Source: Phycisphaerae bacterium
GTDB lineage: Bacteria > Planctomycetota > Phycisphaerae > UBA1845
Assembly (NCBI GenBank): GCA_029260055.1
Contig: JAJDDX010000500.1
Coordinates: 119,467 to 183,466, forward strand
DNA length: 64,000 bases
Direction of reading: 5' to 3'
The translations under genes were made by a program, and so were the position numbers. The notes below the pieces were generated by a model. That model was not told where the DNA came from. It did no database searches and was given only the letters and a program-made list of their open reading frames with translations. Every line of letters starts with the position of its first letter. Within the stretch, counting starts at the first letter, position 1. Of this stretch, positions 43,494 through 50,530 are shown one piece after another.

Positions 43494-44015
43494 TCACTCC
43501 TGCTTGGCGACGATCACGACGCCCGGAAGAGCGGCGATGCTGGCCTGGTCGGCGATATCGGCCGCGATCTGGATGGCCGTGACGGTCTCCAGGACCGTGG
43601 CCTTGTCGAGGTTCTTCCAGTTGTCGGTCGAGCTGAACCGGTACTGGAGAGAGATGTCCGCGTCCGCCACCAGGGCGTTGACGCTCGTGCCGGCGTTGCC
43701 GAAGAACGCGCCGATGGCCGTCTTCACGCCCGAGATGGTCACCGGGACCGAGAAGGTCATCAGACTCCACTCGACGCGGTTGGTACCGAGGACGCCTACC
43801 GCCAGCTCGATCGACTTGTTGGCGTGGTCGATGCTGACGGAGCCGGCACTGCTGTCGACGTTGTCGAAGTTGAACAGTAGTTCGACGTCACGCGCCAGAT
43901 CATCGATTCGGGCGAGCATCGCGGCCCGCGTCGCCGACGACAGGGCCGTGTCCTTGGTGACGCTCTCGCGAAGGAGCGACTGGAATATCGCGAAAGTCGT
44001 CGTCGTCGTAGCCAT
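43494..44015 (-). CDS. Unknown protein before the giant head-protein candidate
   Basis: 173 residues, MATTTTTFAIFQSLLRESVT and onward; GGAGGAG precedes the ATG. The centre and end are beta-rich (ADISLQYRFSSTDNWKNLDK). It resembles structural or decoration proteins in composition, but no family is recognised. Coupled to the giant gene. Confidence 0.55.
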   Translation of the reverse strand: MATTTTTFAIFQSLLRESVTKDTALSSATRAAMLARIDDLARDVELLFNFDNVDSSAGSVSIDHANKSIELAVGVLGTNRVEWSLMTFSVPVTISGVKTAIGAFFGNAGTSVNALVADADISLQYRFSSTDNWKNLDKATVLETVTAIQIAADIADQASIAALPGVVIVAKQE

Positions 44016-44137
44016 CTGGCACTCCTCCGGGAAATATGCGGCGAGTGTACGTGTACGCCTGCTCCCGGTCTACTTCCAGAAGCCGCTCACGCGCGCCACA
44101 GGCTACCACGAAGGATTCCAACACACACAGAACACTG

Positions 44138-44152
44138 GCCTACAATGTAGGC
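44138..44152. repeat. 15-base inverted repeat
   Basis: GCCTACA-A-TGTAGGC, intergenic, about 125 bases upstream of the gene starting at 44015. Same 7+1+7 architecture as the two repeats at 26618 and 26639, so a candidate operator. Confidence 0.5.
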
Positions 44153-44172
44153 AACGGTAGGCAAACCGGCGG

Positions 44173-44225
44173 CTGGTGGGTGCGGGGGGGTACGGGTGGG
44201 TGCGGGTGGGTGCGGGTGGGTGCTG
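44173..44225 (+). repeat. G-rich pentamer-like repeat (possible G-quadruplex)
   Basis: GGTGGGTGCGGGG, then repeats of GGGTGCGGGT with 10-base period on the plus strand, lying just past the stop of the ParB-like gene (44233). At least eight G-runs. The rest of the 217-base gap 44016-44232 holds the inverted repeat and GTACGTGTAC near 44047. Confidence 0.6.
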
Positions 44226-44232
44226 GTAACAC

Positions 44233-45084
44233 CTACAGGTCGGCCAGCACCCCTCTGAGCCCCTTCACCGAGCCCACGTCGAGGTCCCCAATCGCATACC
44301 TGACGCCCAGCAGAAACTCGTCGCTGAGTTCGAGATCCTTTTCCTTCGACCGCGCGACGAGCTTCCGAAGCTGCCTCTTGGCAGGCACCGGAGGTAGAGC
44401 GGTCCCCGCCTGGCGACTCTTCGTCGCCCGGTTTGCGTCCTTCGTCGTGGCCTTTTTGCCGTTGGCCGTGAGCTTCGCCAGCTCCTCATCCTGCTCGGAC
44501 CTCTTGAGCGGCGCGAGCTTCGCGGCAGCCGACGGGGAGATGACCCCCGTGTCGATGGCGGAGCGGAGATTCTTCGAGACCCCCGCGATCTTCACCCACT
44601 CCCGGATGGTCTGGGTCGTGACCCCGAAGGCGTTGGCCGTCCTAGCGTAGTCGTCCGCGTTGCGGCCCAACATCCGGACGGCCTTGTCCACCTTCGTCAT
44701 CAGCGGATCGTCCTCACGGTGCTCGTTGAGAGAGATCCCCAGCTCCTCCATGAGGTTGTCGGACCCCTTGGCGAGCATGACCGGAACGAGGTTGGGCATC
44801 TCCCCCAGCTTCTTCAGCCGGCGATTGGCCTCGCGGCCATACATGACCCTTCGTCGACCGTCGACCACCTCGGGTCGACCATCGACCTTCACGACCTTCA
44901 CGGCCATCTGCACGCCGAGGCTCATGATGTTGAGGACGGTCTCCTCCCTGAGCGGACGCTTGATGCGCTCGTCGTACCTCGGATGCTCTGGCCCATCCTC
45001 GGTATCGAGCCCGATGATGACGAGATCGCCTGGGTCCATCCCGAAGGCATTGAGCCTCTTGCCTGGTAGGGCCTGCTTGGTCAC
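44233..45084 (-). CDS. ParB/Spo0J-like protein
   Basis: 283 residues from GTG 45084 (AAGGAG six bases before). The N-terminal domain has the ParB nuclease/CTPase-type box around VDGRPEVVDGRRRVMYGREA and LVPVMLA, with the Arg pair of the GxRR motif. A helix-turn-helix follows (TANAFGVTTQTIREWVKIAG, VSKNLRSAI). The tail is basic, with a C-terminal dimerisation-like helix. No ParA is seen nearby. It could be a partition, origin or transcription regulator, and is a candidate binder of the repeated 14-16 base palindrome. Confidence 0.7.
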   Translation of the reverse strand: MTKQALPGKRLNAFGMDPGDLVIIGLDTEDGPEHPRYDERIKRPLREETVLNIMSLGVQMAVKVVKVDGRPEVVDGRRRVMYGREANRRLKKLGEMPNLVPVMLAKGSDNLMEELGISLNEHREDDPLMTKVDKAVRMLGRNADDYARTANAFGVTTQTIREWVKIAGVSKNLRSAIDTGVISPSAAAKLAPLKRSEQDEELAKLTANGKKATTKDANRATKSRQAGTALPPVPAKRQLRKLVARSKEKDLELSDEFLLGVRYAIGDLDVGSVKGLRGVLADL

Positions 45085-45121
45085 GGTGGTCTCCTTCTCC
45101 CTGCTAGGTTCAACTACCCCA

Positions 45122-45149
45122 TTCTTATGGGGTAACAATCAAGAGTCAA
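45122..45149 (-). promoter_or_regulatory. Sigma70-like promoter of ParB-like gene
   Basis: TTGACT (45144-45149), 16-base spacer, TAAGAA (45122-45127), overlapping the stop of the SNF2 gene (45139). The leader of about 30 bases includes AAGGAG. Confidence 0.62.
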
Positions 45150-48100
45150 CCACGTCCACATGGAGGCCCCTGTTTTTGAGGAAGTGCTCGGCGAGCTTTT
45201 TGATGTGGTTGGGGTCTGTTTGGAGGTTCTCGACGAGCGATGCGTCCGGGTTCTTGATACCGGTGATCTGCTGGCGCTTCAGGCCGAGGATATCGGCGAT
45301 GACCGGATCGGATCCGTCCTCGGCGATGAGGAAGTAGGCGACACTCCCCTCGGTCTGGCCGTCGCGGTGGTAGCGCCCGATGCAGTTGCCCACGACCACC
45401 ACCTTGCCCCCTCGCCTCACGACAAGGGTTCCCACATCGTTGGTCACGCACCAGACGCGCTGAGGCTCCCACGGATCGGCCTTGATCCGGTTCGGTTTGG
45501 ATGGTCCAGGAAGCGACGCCTCTTCTGCGTCGGACAGCCAGATGTCGTAAATCGGATTTCCGACCCTGGTTCGTCCCTTTCGCTTTGAAATATTCGCAGC
45601 CATTCCGCGACGCACACAGATCGATTGAAGCCGATCGAGCATGTTTTTGTTGACGCTAGTGATCCTTTTCACGTTTTTGAGACGAGTCGACTTGCTGCCA
45701 TCTCCCATCCAAAGACCGTGAAGAAAATGTTCCAGTTGCTCCCGAGTCATGTCCTCCATGAGTGGGCTCATATCCTTGTCTAGATACGGTTCCAGGTGAT
45801 CCCAGCCACGACCGATGCGCTGGCACAGCGTGCCCTCATCCACACCTTGCGTTCTCCTGTATCGCTTTCCGACAGCCACAGGACTACGATCGACACTCCT
45901 TGCCACCTCACCGTAAGAGGCCCCATCAGCAACCATTTCCATCATTTGACCGACTTCACTGATCGACCACCGACGTGAACCACGTCCGCTCGGCACGTAG
46001 TAGATGTTCATCCCACTGGGTCGCGTACACATGCCCCAGTCGATCCGGCACCCATTCAACGTCTCCCTCAGGTCTGCGTTCCACCGCTGATGGTCGGCTT
46101 GATAGAACTGAAGCTGCCTACCGTTGAAGCTCCCGTCAGACACGAACCACCCAATCAGTCGAAGTTCGTAGTCTGTGAGACATACACCCCGAATATCCCC
46201 CTCTCTTCCTGAGACGGGAACGTACCTCCTCGACGCCCCATCCAAAGACGAAGCGTCGACCATTTCCCATGCCGATCGCGTAACACCACTCGCGGTACGC
46301 CTCCCGCACCGAACAACCATACGGTGTCCACCCGTCACACACAGGTCGATCTTCTCGGTCTTGGTGACGAACATTCGCTCATCAGCAGCAAGGGGCCTGT
46401 CGATCTTTTTTACGACTGGTCGCCACACAATCCGTCCATCGACAAACGCGGCAACCTCGTGCCCCAGATGGACCTCATCCACGCCCCTAAACCCGTCTCT
46501 AGTTAGTACCTCCGTGTCTTCCGATAGGCACTGCTCGTGGACTCCCGGCGACCAGTCCAACTCGCCGAAGACCCCCACGTTGCAGCACTCCTGGAGCCCG
46601 TCGAGACCTGCCCCCGACCGGAGGCTCATGATCAGCACCCGGGCGTCCCCGGCGACGAACGCCTCGCGGGCACGGTCCTTCTGTTTGACGCTCTCCTGCC
46701 CCGTGAAGAGGACCGGGTTGTACTCCTTGAGCGCGGCCTTCCAGACGTCGTAGACGGCGTGGTGCCAGCCGTAGAGGATGACCTGTTGCTCGCTCTCAAT
46801 GAGCATCTTCACGAAGTTGGCCACGTGAGGGGCCTTCCCGAGCCCAGTGGCCTGCCTCAGTTTCCAGTCCAGTTCGCGAGCGGCTTGGCCCTTGGCCGTG
46901 AACGCCTCTCCCTGACTGAGGATGATGCGGGCCAGCTCGGCGGCAGCGTCCTTCACCTCGTCGAGGATCTTGGGGTCTGAATCCACGTGGTACGGGATGC
47001 GGGTGAGCGGCGGCAGTTCGCGGCCGACCTCGCGACGGGTGCGCCGGATCATCAGCCCTGACTCGCGGACGAAATGGCCGAACGCCTTGGGGTTCGTGAT
47101 GCGGGCCTTGTCCTCAGAGTAGGAGTAGGAGCACCACTCGCGCTGAAACTCGGCCTTCGACCCGAGCGAGTCCGGCTGGAGGATATCGAGGATGTTCCAC
47201 ATCTCCCCGCCATAGTTGTAGATGGGGGTCGCGCTGAGCCCGATGCGGTAGTTGGTCGACCGCGAGATGTGCTCGGCCGCGAGGCTCTTCGCCGTCCTGT
47301 CCCCGTAGGTACCCCGCCGCCGTAGCTCCTGGCACTCGTCGAAGACGACCGACTCAATCTTCGACGCGAGGACCTCGGCCCACTTCGAAAGCTTGTGGTA
47401 GTTCACAATGATCACGTCAGGGAAGGGCGGTTCGGACTCCATCCAATCAGTCCACGCTTTCTGCTTCGACACGTCGGAACCCTTGTCGACCCGACCAGCG
47501 AAGGCGCAGTGGTGGCACCCCACGCCCACACACGAGGGGCACTTGGCGGTGCCCACCTTGGGGCGCTTGTTGGACTTCTTGATCGTGTCGGCGCGCATCT
47601 TCGCGGCGATGTCGTAGGGCTTGATCTTCTCGATGATGTGCCACCGCAGCTCGGGCGCGAACTTCGTTAGCTCACGTCCCCACTGGGTCTGGAGGTGGGT
47701 CATCGTCACGACGAGGGCCGGCCGGGTTCCGGGCTCGACCATGGTGCAGATGGCCGTGGCGCTCTTTCCGAGCCCAAGATCGTCTGCCACGAGGAGCCCG
47801 CGCGACATGAGGGCCAACTCGGCGCCAACCTTCTGATACTTCCGTGGCGGAAGAGCGAGTTTGAACTTCCGCGGCTTCAGGGTGCCGCTGAGGACCTGGT
47901 GGAAATCCAAGGCTCGCTTGTCGAAGGTCGCCGACGCCTTCGCCATGTAGGCCCGGTGCTCCTCGGTCATCTCCATCGGGAACCGTCCAAGGAACCAGTT
48001 CAGCTCCCGGCAGTTCTCCTCCGAGTTGACCAGGGTGGTCTTGCCGAGGTGACGATCGTTCACCTTTGCGAACGTCCGCTTCAGGCGGAGCATCGCATGG

Positions 48101-48207
48101 GGCTCGCACTCGATAAGCCACACCCCTCCCGGTCCGGCCGCCTTGGGTGGGTGCTTCATCCCGTTCGCCTCCACGGTGCAGAGGGTGACCTTGCCGACGT
48201 TTCTCAC
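45139..48207 (-). CDS. SNF2-family helicase/ATPase interrupted by an intein
   Basis: 1,022 residues, GTG start overlapping the upstream stop (TAGTG); about 640 without the intein. Motif I LLVADDLGLGKSATAICTMV, motif II VVFDECQELRRR (DECQ), motif III GLSATPIYNYGGEM, motif V/VI rebuilt as VHEQ-CIGRYHRDGQTEG. A zinc-like insert CPSCVGVGCHHC lies between motifs I and II. Phage SNF2 proteins are remodelling ATPases without clear roles; one use is resetting protein-DNA complexes on the infected DNA. Confidence 0.85.
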   Translation of the reverse strand: MRNVGKVTLCTVEANGMKHPPKAAGPGGVWLIECEPHAMLRLKRTFAKVNDRHLGKTTLVNSEENCRELNWFLGRFPMEMTEEHRAYMAKASATFDKRALDFHQVLSGTLKPRKFKLALPPRKYQKVGAELALMSRGLLVADDLGLGKSATAICTMVEPGTRPALVVTMTHLQTQWGRELTKFAPELRWHIIEKIKPYDIAAKMRADTIKKSNKRPKVGTAKCPSCVGVGCHHCAFAGRVDKGSDVSKQKAWTDWMESEPPFPDVIIVNYHKLSKWAEVLASKIESVVFDECQELRRRGTYGDRTAKSLAAEHISRSTNYRIGLSATPIYNYGGEMWNILDILQPDSLGSKAEFQREWCSYSYSEDKARITNPKAFGHFVRESGLMIRRTRREVGRELPPLTRIPYHVDSDPKILDEVKDAAAELARIILSQGEAFTAKGQAARELDWKLRQATGLGKAPHVANFVKMLIESEQQVILYGWHHAVYDVWKAALKEYNPVLFTGQESVKQKDRAREAFVAGDARVLIMSLRSGAGLDGLQECCNVGVFGELDWSPGVHEQCLSEDTEVLTRDGFRGVDEVHLGHEVAAFVDGRIVWRPVVKKIDRPLAADERMFVTKTEKIDLCVTGGHRMVVRCGRRTASGVTRSAWEMVDASSLDGASRRYVPVSGREGDIRGVCLTDYELRLIGWFVSDGSFNGRQLQFYQADHQRWNADLRETLNGCRIDWGMCTRPSGMNIYYVPSGRGSRRWSISEVGQMMEMVADGASYGEVARSVDRSPVAVGKRYRRTQGVDEGTLCQRIGRGWDHLEPYLDKDMSPLMEDMTREQLEHFLHGLWMGDGSKSTRLKNVKRITSVNKNMLDRLQSICVRRGMAANISKRKGRTRVGNPIYDIWLSDAEEASLPGPSKPNRIKADPWEPQRVWCVTNDVGTLVVRRGGKVVVVGNCIGRYHRDGQTEGSVAYFLIAEDGSDPVIADILGLKRQQITGIKNPDASLVENLQTDPNHIKKLAEHFLKNRGLHVDVVDS
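45385..46530 (-). other. Intein in SNF2-like ATPase, LAGLIDADG type
   Basis: 382 residues from Cys (CLSEDTEVLTRDGFRGVDEV) to VVVVGN followed by Cys; the penultimate residue is Gly instead of His. Block B-like VTGGHRMV. LAGLIDADG helices LRLIGWFVSDGSF and LEHFLHGLWMGDGSK, plus a helix-turn-helix-like insert (GASYGEVARSVDRSPVAVGK). Inserted right before motif VI. Confidence 0.85.
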
Positions 48208-48572
48208 TAGAACGCTCCACCACTGATCCAGACGACCTCGACACTCTTCCCGGAGACCTCGTCTGGCAGGTTCCGGTGCTTCGATTTGGTTGTGACAACG
48301 AGCATCGCGGCCAGCTCGTCGTGCTGGAGGTAGCGGTGGGCCTGCCTCGTGAGGGCCGTCAACGACCCGTCCACCTTCACCTCGATGCCGAGAACCCCTT
48401 CGACCATGAAGTCGATCTGGTCCCTCGACCTCCCGAGCCGGTGCTCCCGCGCGTAGGGGAGCCCCAGCTCATCGAGGACGATGGCTATGCCGGCCTGGAG
48501 TTCGGCTTCGTTGTCGTAGCGGAACCGCTTGGAGCGCAGCGCCGCGACGACGCGCTGTGCAGACGTCTGCAC
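48207..48572 (-). CDS. PD-(D/E)XK nuclease-like protein
   Basis: 121 residues from a GTG at 48572 that forms the end of the 16-base palindrome; the stretch upstream of it is filler overlapping the next gene. Core: ELQAGIAIVLDELGLPYARE, DQIDFMVEGVLGIEVKVDGS (D then E-x-K), TRQAHRYLQHDELAAMLVVT. This is the layout of a small PD-(D/E)XK nuclease domain. The target is unknown. No ribosome site is obvious, so expression may depend on coupling. Confidence 0.65.
   Translation of the reverse strand: MQTSAQRVVAALRSKRFRYDNEAELQAGIAIVLDELGLPYAREHRLGRSRDQIDFMVEGVLGIEVKVDGSLTALTRQAHRYLQHDELAAMLVVTTKSKHRNLPDEVSGKSVEVVWISGGAF
48557..48572. repeat. Palindrome copy 5 overlapping a start codon
   Basis: GTGCAGACGTCTGCAC, perfect 16-base palindrome spanning the GTG start of the nuclease gene. 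Seven bases further is a second inverted repeat CAGACT-GA-AGTCTG (48579-48592). Confidence 0.7.
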
Positions 48573-48576
48573 CCGG

Positions 48577-48951
48577 TCAGACTGAAGTCTGTGCCGTTCC
48601 GCCCTTCGACTTGCCGCTCTTGGCTGGCGGCGGGTCCGCGTTCGCTGCGGCAGCCTCTTCGGCCTTCGCCTTCTCGGTCTCGATCTTCTGCTTGGCGACC
48701 GAAATCTGACCGTCGTTGAAGAGGCCCTTCGCCTCGCGATTCGCACGCTTGACCGCGTCGTTGAGGATGGACTCACGAGCCTTCACGGCGCGGTCCAGCT
48801 CGTTGCGCTGTTCGAGTAGCGGCTGGAGGTCCTCTTCCATCGCGGCGACCGTTGAGACGATTCCTCGTCCCCATGCGCCACCGCCTTCTGGGAGGGCCTC
48901 GACCCAGGCCACTTTGCTCGACGCAGCTACGTCATCCTTCTTCTTCGGCAT
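48577..48951 (-). CDS. Coiled-coil protein, unknown
   Basis: 124 residues. Residues 35-95 form a long charged helix (MEEDLQPLLEQRNELDRAVK onward) and the tail is Ala/Pro/Lys-rich. Divergent from the plus-strand KH gene across an 87-base gap. Function unknown. Confidence 0.5.
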   Translation of the reverse strand: MPKKKDDVAASSKVAWVEALPEGGGAWGRGIVSTVAAMEEDLQPLLEQRNELDRAVKARESILNDAVKRANREAKGLFNDGQISVAKQKIETEKAKAEEAAAANADPPPAKSGKSKGGTAQTSV

Positions 48952-49038
48952 CTACTTCTCCTTCGAGTTGGGGTCGGGGACAATACCATACGCCCACGCG
49001 ATACCGTATCCTCTCCACGCCAGGGAGAAGGAGACACC

Positions 49039-49362
49039 GTGACCACAGCAGTCGTAGAAACAGAAAACATCACCCCGATGACCACTCCCGACCCCTACAT
49101 CGAGCTGGAAACCATCCTAATGACCATGAGCCGAGGGCTCGTGGACAAGCCAGACGAGGTCACCATCTTCCCCGCCAAGGGAGAGGGCTTCGTCCACTTC
49201 GAGGTGCGGTGCGACGATCGTGATCTCGGTGCCCTCATCGGCAAACGGGGCGCCCACGCCACGTCGATGCGATCGATTCTCTCGGCATCAGCGGCCGTGC
49301 GAAACATTCGGGTCACCGTCCAGTTCATCTCGCGCGAGGGCGATGGGCACGCAGGCCGCTGA
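49039..49362 (+). CDS. KH-domain RNA-binding protein
   Basis: 107 residues, GTG start after GGAGAAGGAG. Residues 60-95 carry the KH core DDRDLGALIGKRGAHATSMR with the GxxG loop (GKRG), like bacterial KhpA. The N-terminal 40 residues are extra. With the RRM protein at 38.3 kb, this phage encodes two small RNA-binding proteins, so control at the RNA level is likely. First gene of a short plus-strand operon. Confidence 0.8.
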   Translation: MTTAVVETENITPMTTPDPYIELETILMTMSRGLVDKPDEVTIFPAKGEGFVHFEVRCDDRDLGALIGKRGAHATSMRSILSASAAVRNIRVTVQFISREGDGHAGR

Positions 49363-50102
49363 TGACTCGCCGAAACCCACGAGCGCGTAGCTCTTCGCTC
49401 GGAACTCTCCAGGCCGGTATCCTGGGCGTCCTCCCCTTCGACCCGGAGATCATCGGCGTGTACCCCTCCATCAGCGCATCGTTCCTCCCACACAAGCAGG
49501 AGATCAGTTTCCATCGAGGGGACACGCTCAACATCCCCATCCAGATCCAGGACGACCAGGACCCGCCGGACCCCGTCATGATCAGCGGCGGCGTCCTCCG
49601 ATGGTCCGCCAAACAGAACGGACCGGCGCTGCCCGCCGACAACAACGTGGCCCTTCTCATCAAGAAGACGAGCTACGACGGCGGCATCGAGCTGACCAAC
49701 GAGGCCAACGGCCAGGCCATCCTCCACGTCTACCCCGAGGATACCCGATCCTTCCCGGTCGTGGCCGCCTGCTGGGACCTGGAGGTCACCCAGGCCGTCG
49801 AAGAGCTGCTGGTCGCCTCGGGCTGCGACACCGTCCCCGCGCCTACCGCCAGCGTCACCGTCGGCACCCCCGTCGTCACCGTCTCCGGCTACGACCTCAT
49901 GAGCCTCGGGCTCCGCTGGGGGGACATCATCGACGTCCAGGGTCGGTGCGTTCTCGTCAAGGAGGTCCTGTCCTCCTCGATGGTCGAGACCGACTTCGAC
50001 GGGTGGACATCGGAGTCCGACATGGACTTCGTCATCGCCCGCGGAGAGACGAAGACGGTGGCCTCAGGCCCCTTCAGTCTCATCCTCGACATCACCATCT
50101 GA
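49362..50102 (+). CDS. Probable structural beta protein
   Basis: 246 residues, ATG overlapping the KH stop (ATGA). IGVYPSISASFLPHKQEISF, HRGDTLNIPIQIQDDQDPPD is the N-terminal pattern of beta-rich phage fibre or decoration proteins of the BppU type. Other segments are beta-rich too (SVTVGTPVVTVSGYD). Could be a tail or fibre part. No firm family. Confidence 0.5.
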   Translation: MTRRNPRARSSSLGTLQAGILGVLPFDPEIIGVYPSISASFLPHKQEISFHRGDTLNIPIQIQDDQDPPDPVMISGGVLRWSAKQNGPALPADNNVALLIKKTSYDGGIELTNEANGQAILHVYPEDTRSFPVVAACWDLEVTQAVEELLVASGCDTVPAPTASVTVGTPVVTVSGYDLMSLGLRWGDIIDVQGRCVLVKEVLSSSMVETDFDGWTSESDMDFVIARGETKTVASGPFSLILDITI

Positions 50103-50149
50103 GGTGGCCCGGTTCTTGACAATCGCTCCTGAGCCGGCAAGATGAACTT

Positions 50150-50368
50150 GTGGGTAAACCCAAGACGATGCGCTGCAAGGGATGTGGCGAGGTCCTCGAC
50201 GAGGATGCGGGTTCCGTGATTCGTGTGACACCTGGTGAGCTGGTGACGAAGAGCGAGAAGCTCCGGTTCTGCCGTGATGGAGAGCCCTGGGGTGTCATGC
50301 ACGAGCGGTGCTTCAAAATTGCTATCGGAGACCCCGACAGCATCGACCTCCTCGCCGTCTCGGCCTAA
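50150..50368 (+). CDS. Small zinc protein
   Basis: 72 residues, GTG start (ATG 50168 possible). MRCKGCGEVLDEDAGSVIRV, LRFCRDGEPWGVMHERCFK gives Cys/His ligands CxxC, C, HxxC for one zinc. Last gene of the plus-strand group. Confidence 0.5.
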   Translation: MGKPKTMRCKGCGEVLDEDAGSVIRVTPGELVTKSEKLRFCRDGEPWGVMHERCFKIAIGDPDSIDLLAVSA

Positions 50369-50390
50369 CGTCCCCTACAAGCCCGCCGAC

Positions 50391-50406
50391 CTCGGACATG
50401 TCCGAG
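50391..50406. repeat. 16-base perfect palindrome between convergent genes
   Basis: CTCGGACA-TGTCCGAG, 22 bases after the stop of the zinc protein gene. Half-site CTCGG matches the outer bases of the 26618 repeat. Could be an operator or part of transcript-end structure. Confidence 0.5.
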
Positions 50407-50461
50407 CGTGCAGGCGTACCCGCACGAGAGCCTCTACGTCCACCCACGCACCCGCGCGAGG

Positions 50462-50530
50462 GAAAAACGAACTCCCCGACCACCGCCCTTTTTTTGGAAG
50501 GGACGGGACGGCAGCCGGGGAGAACGAAGA
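50462..50530 (-). terminator. Terminator between convergent transcripts
   Basis: Arms CGAACTCCCCG (50468-50478) and CGGGGAGAACG (50516-50526), about 37 bases apart with further GC pairing inside, followed on the minus strand by GTTTTT (50462-50467). It ends the UvrD transcript and may act for the plus strand too. Confidence 0.5.
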
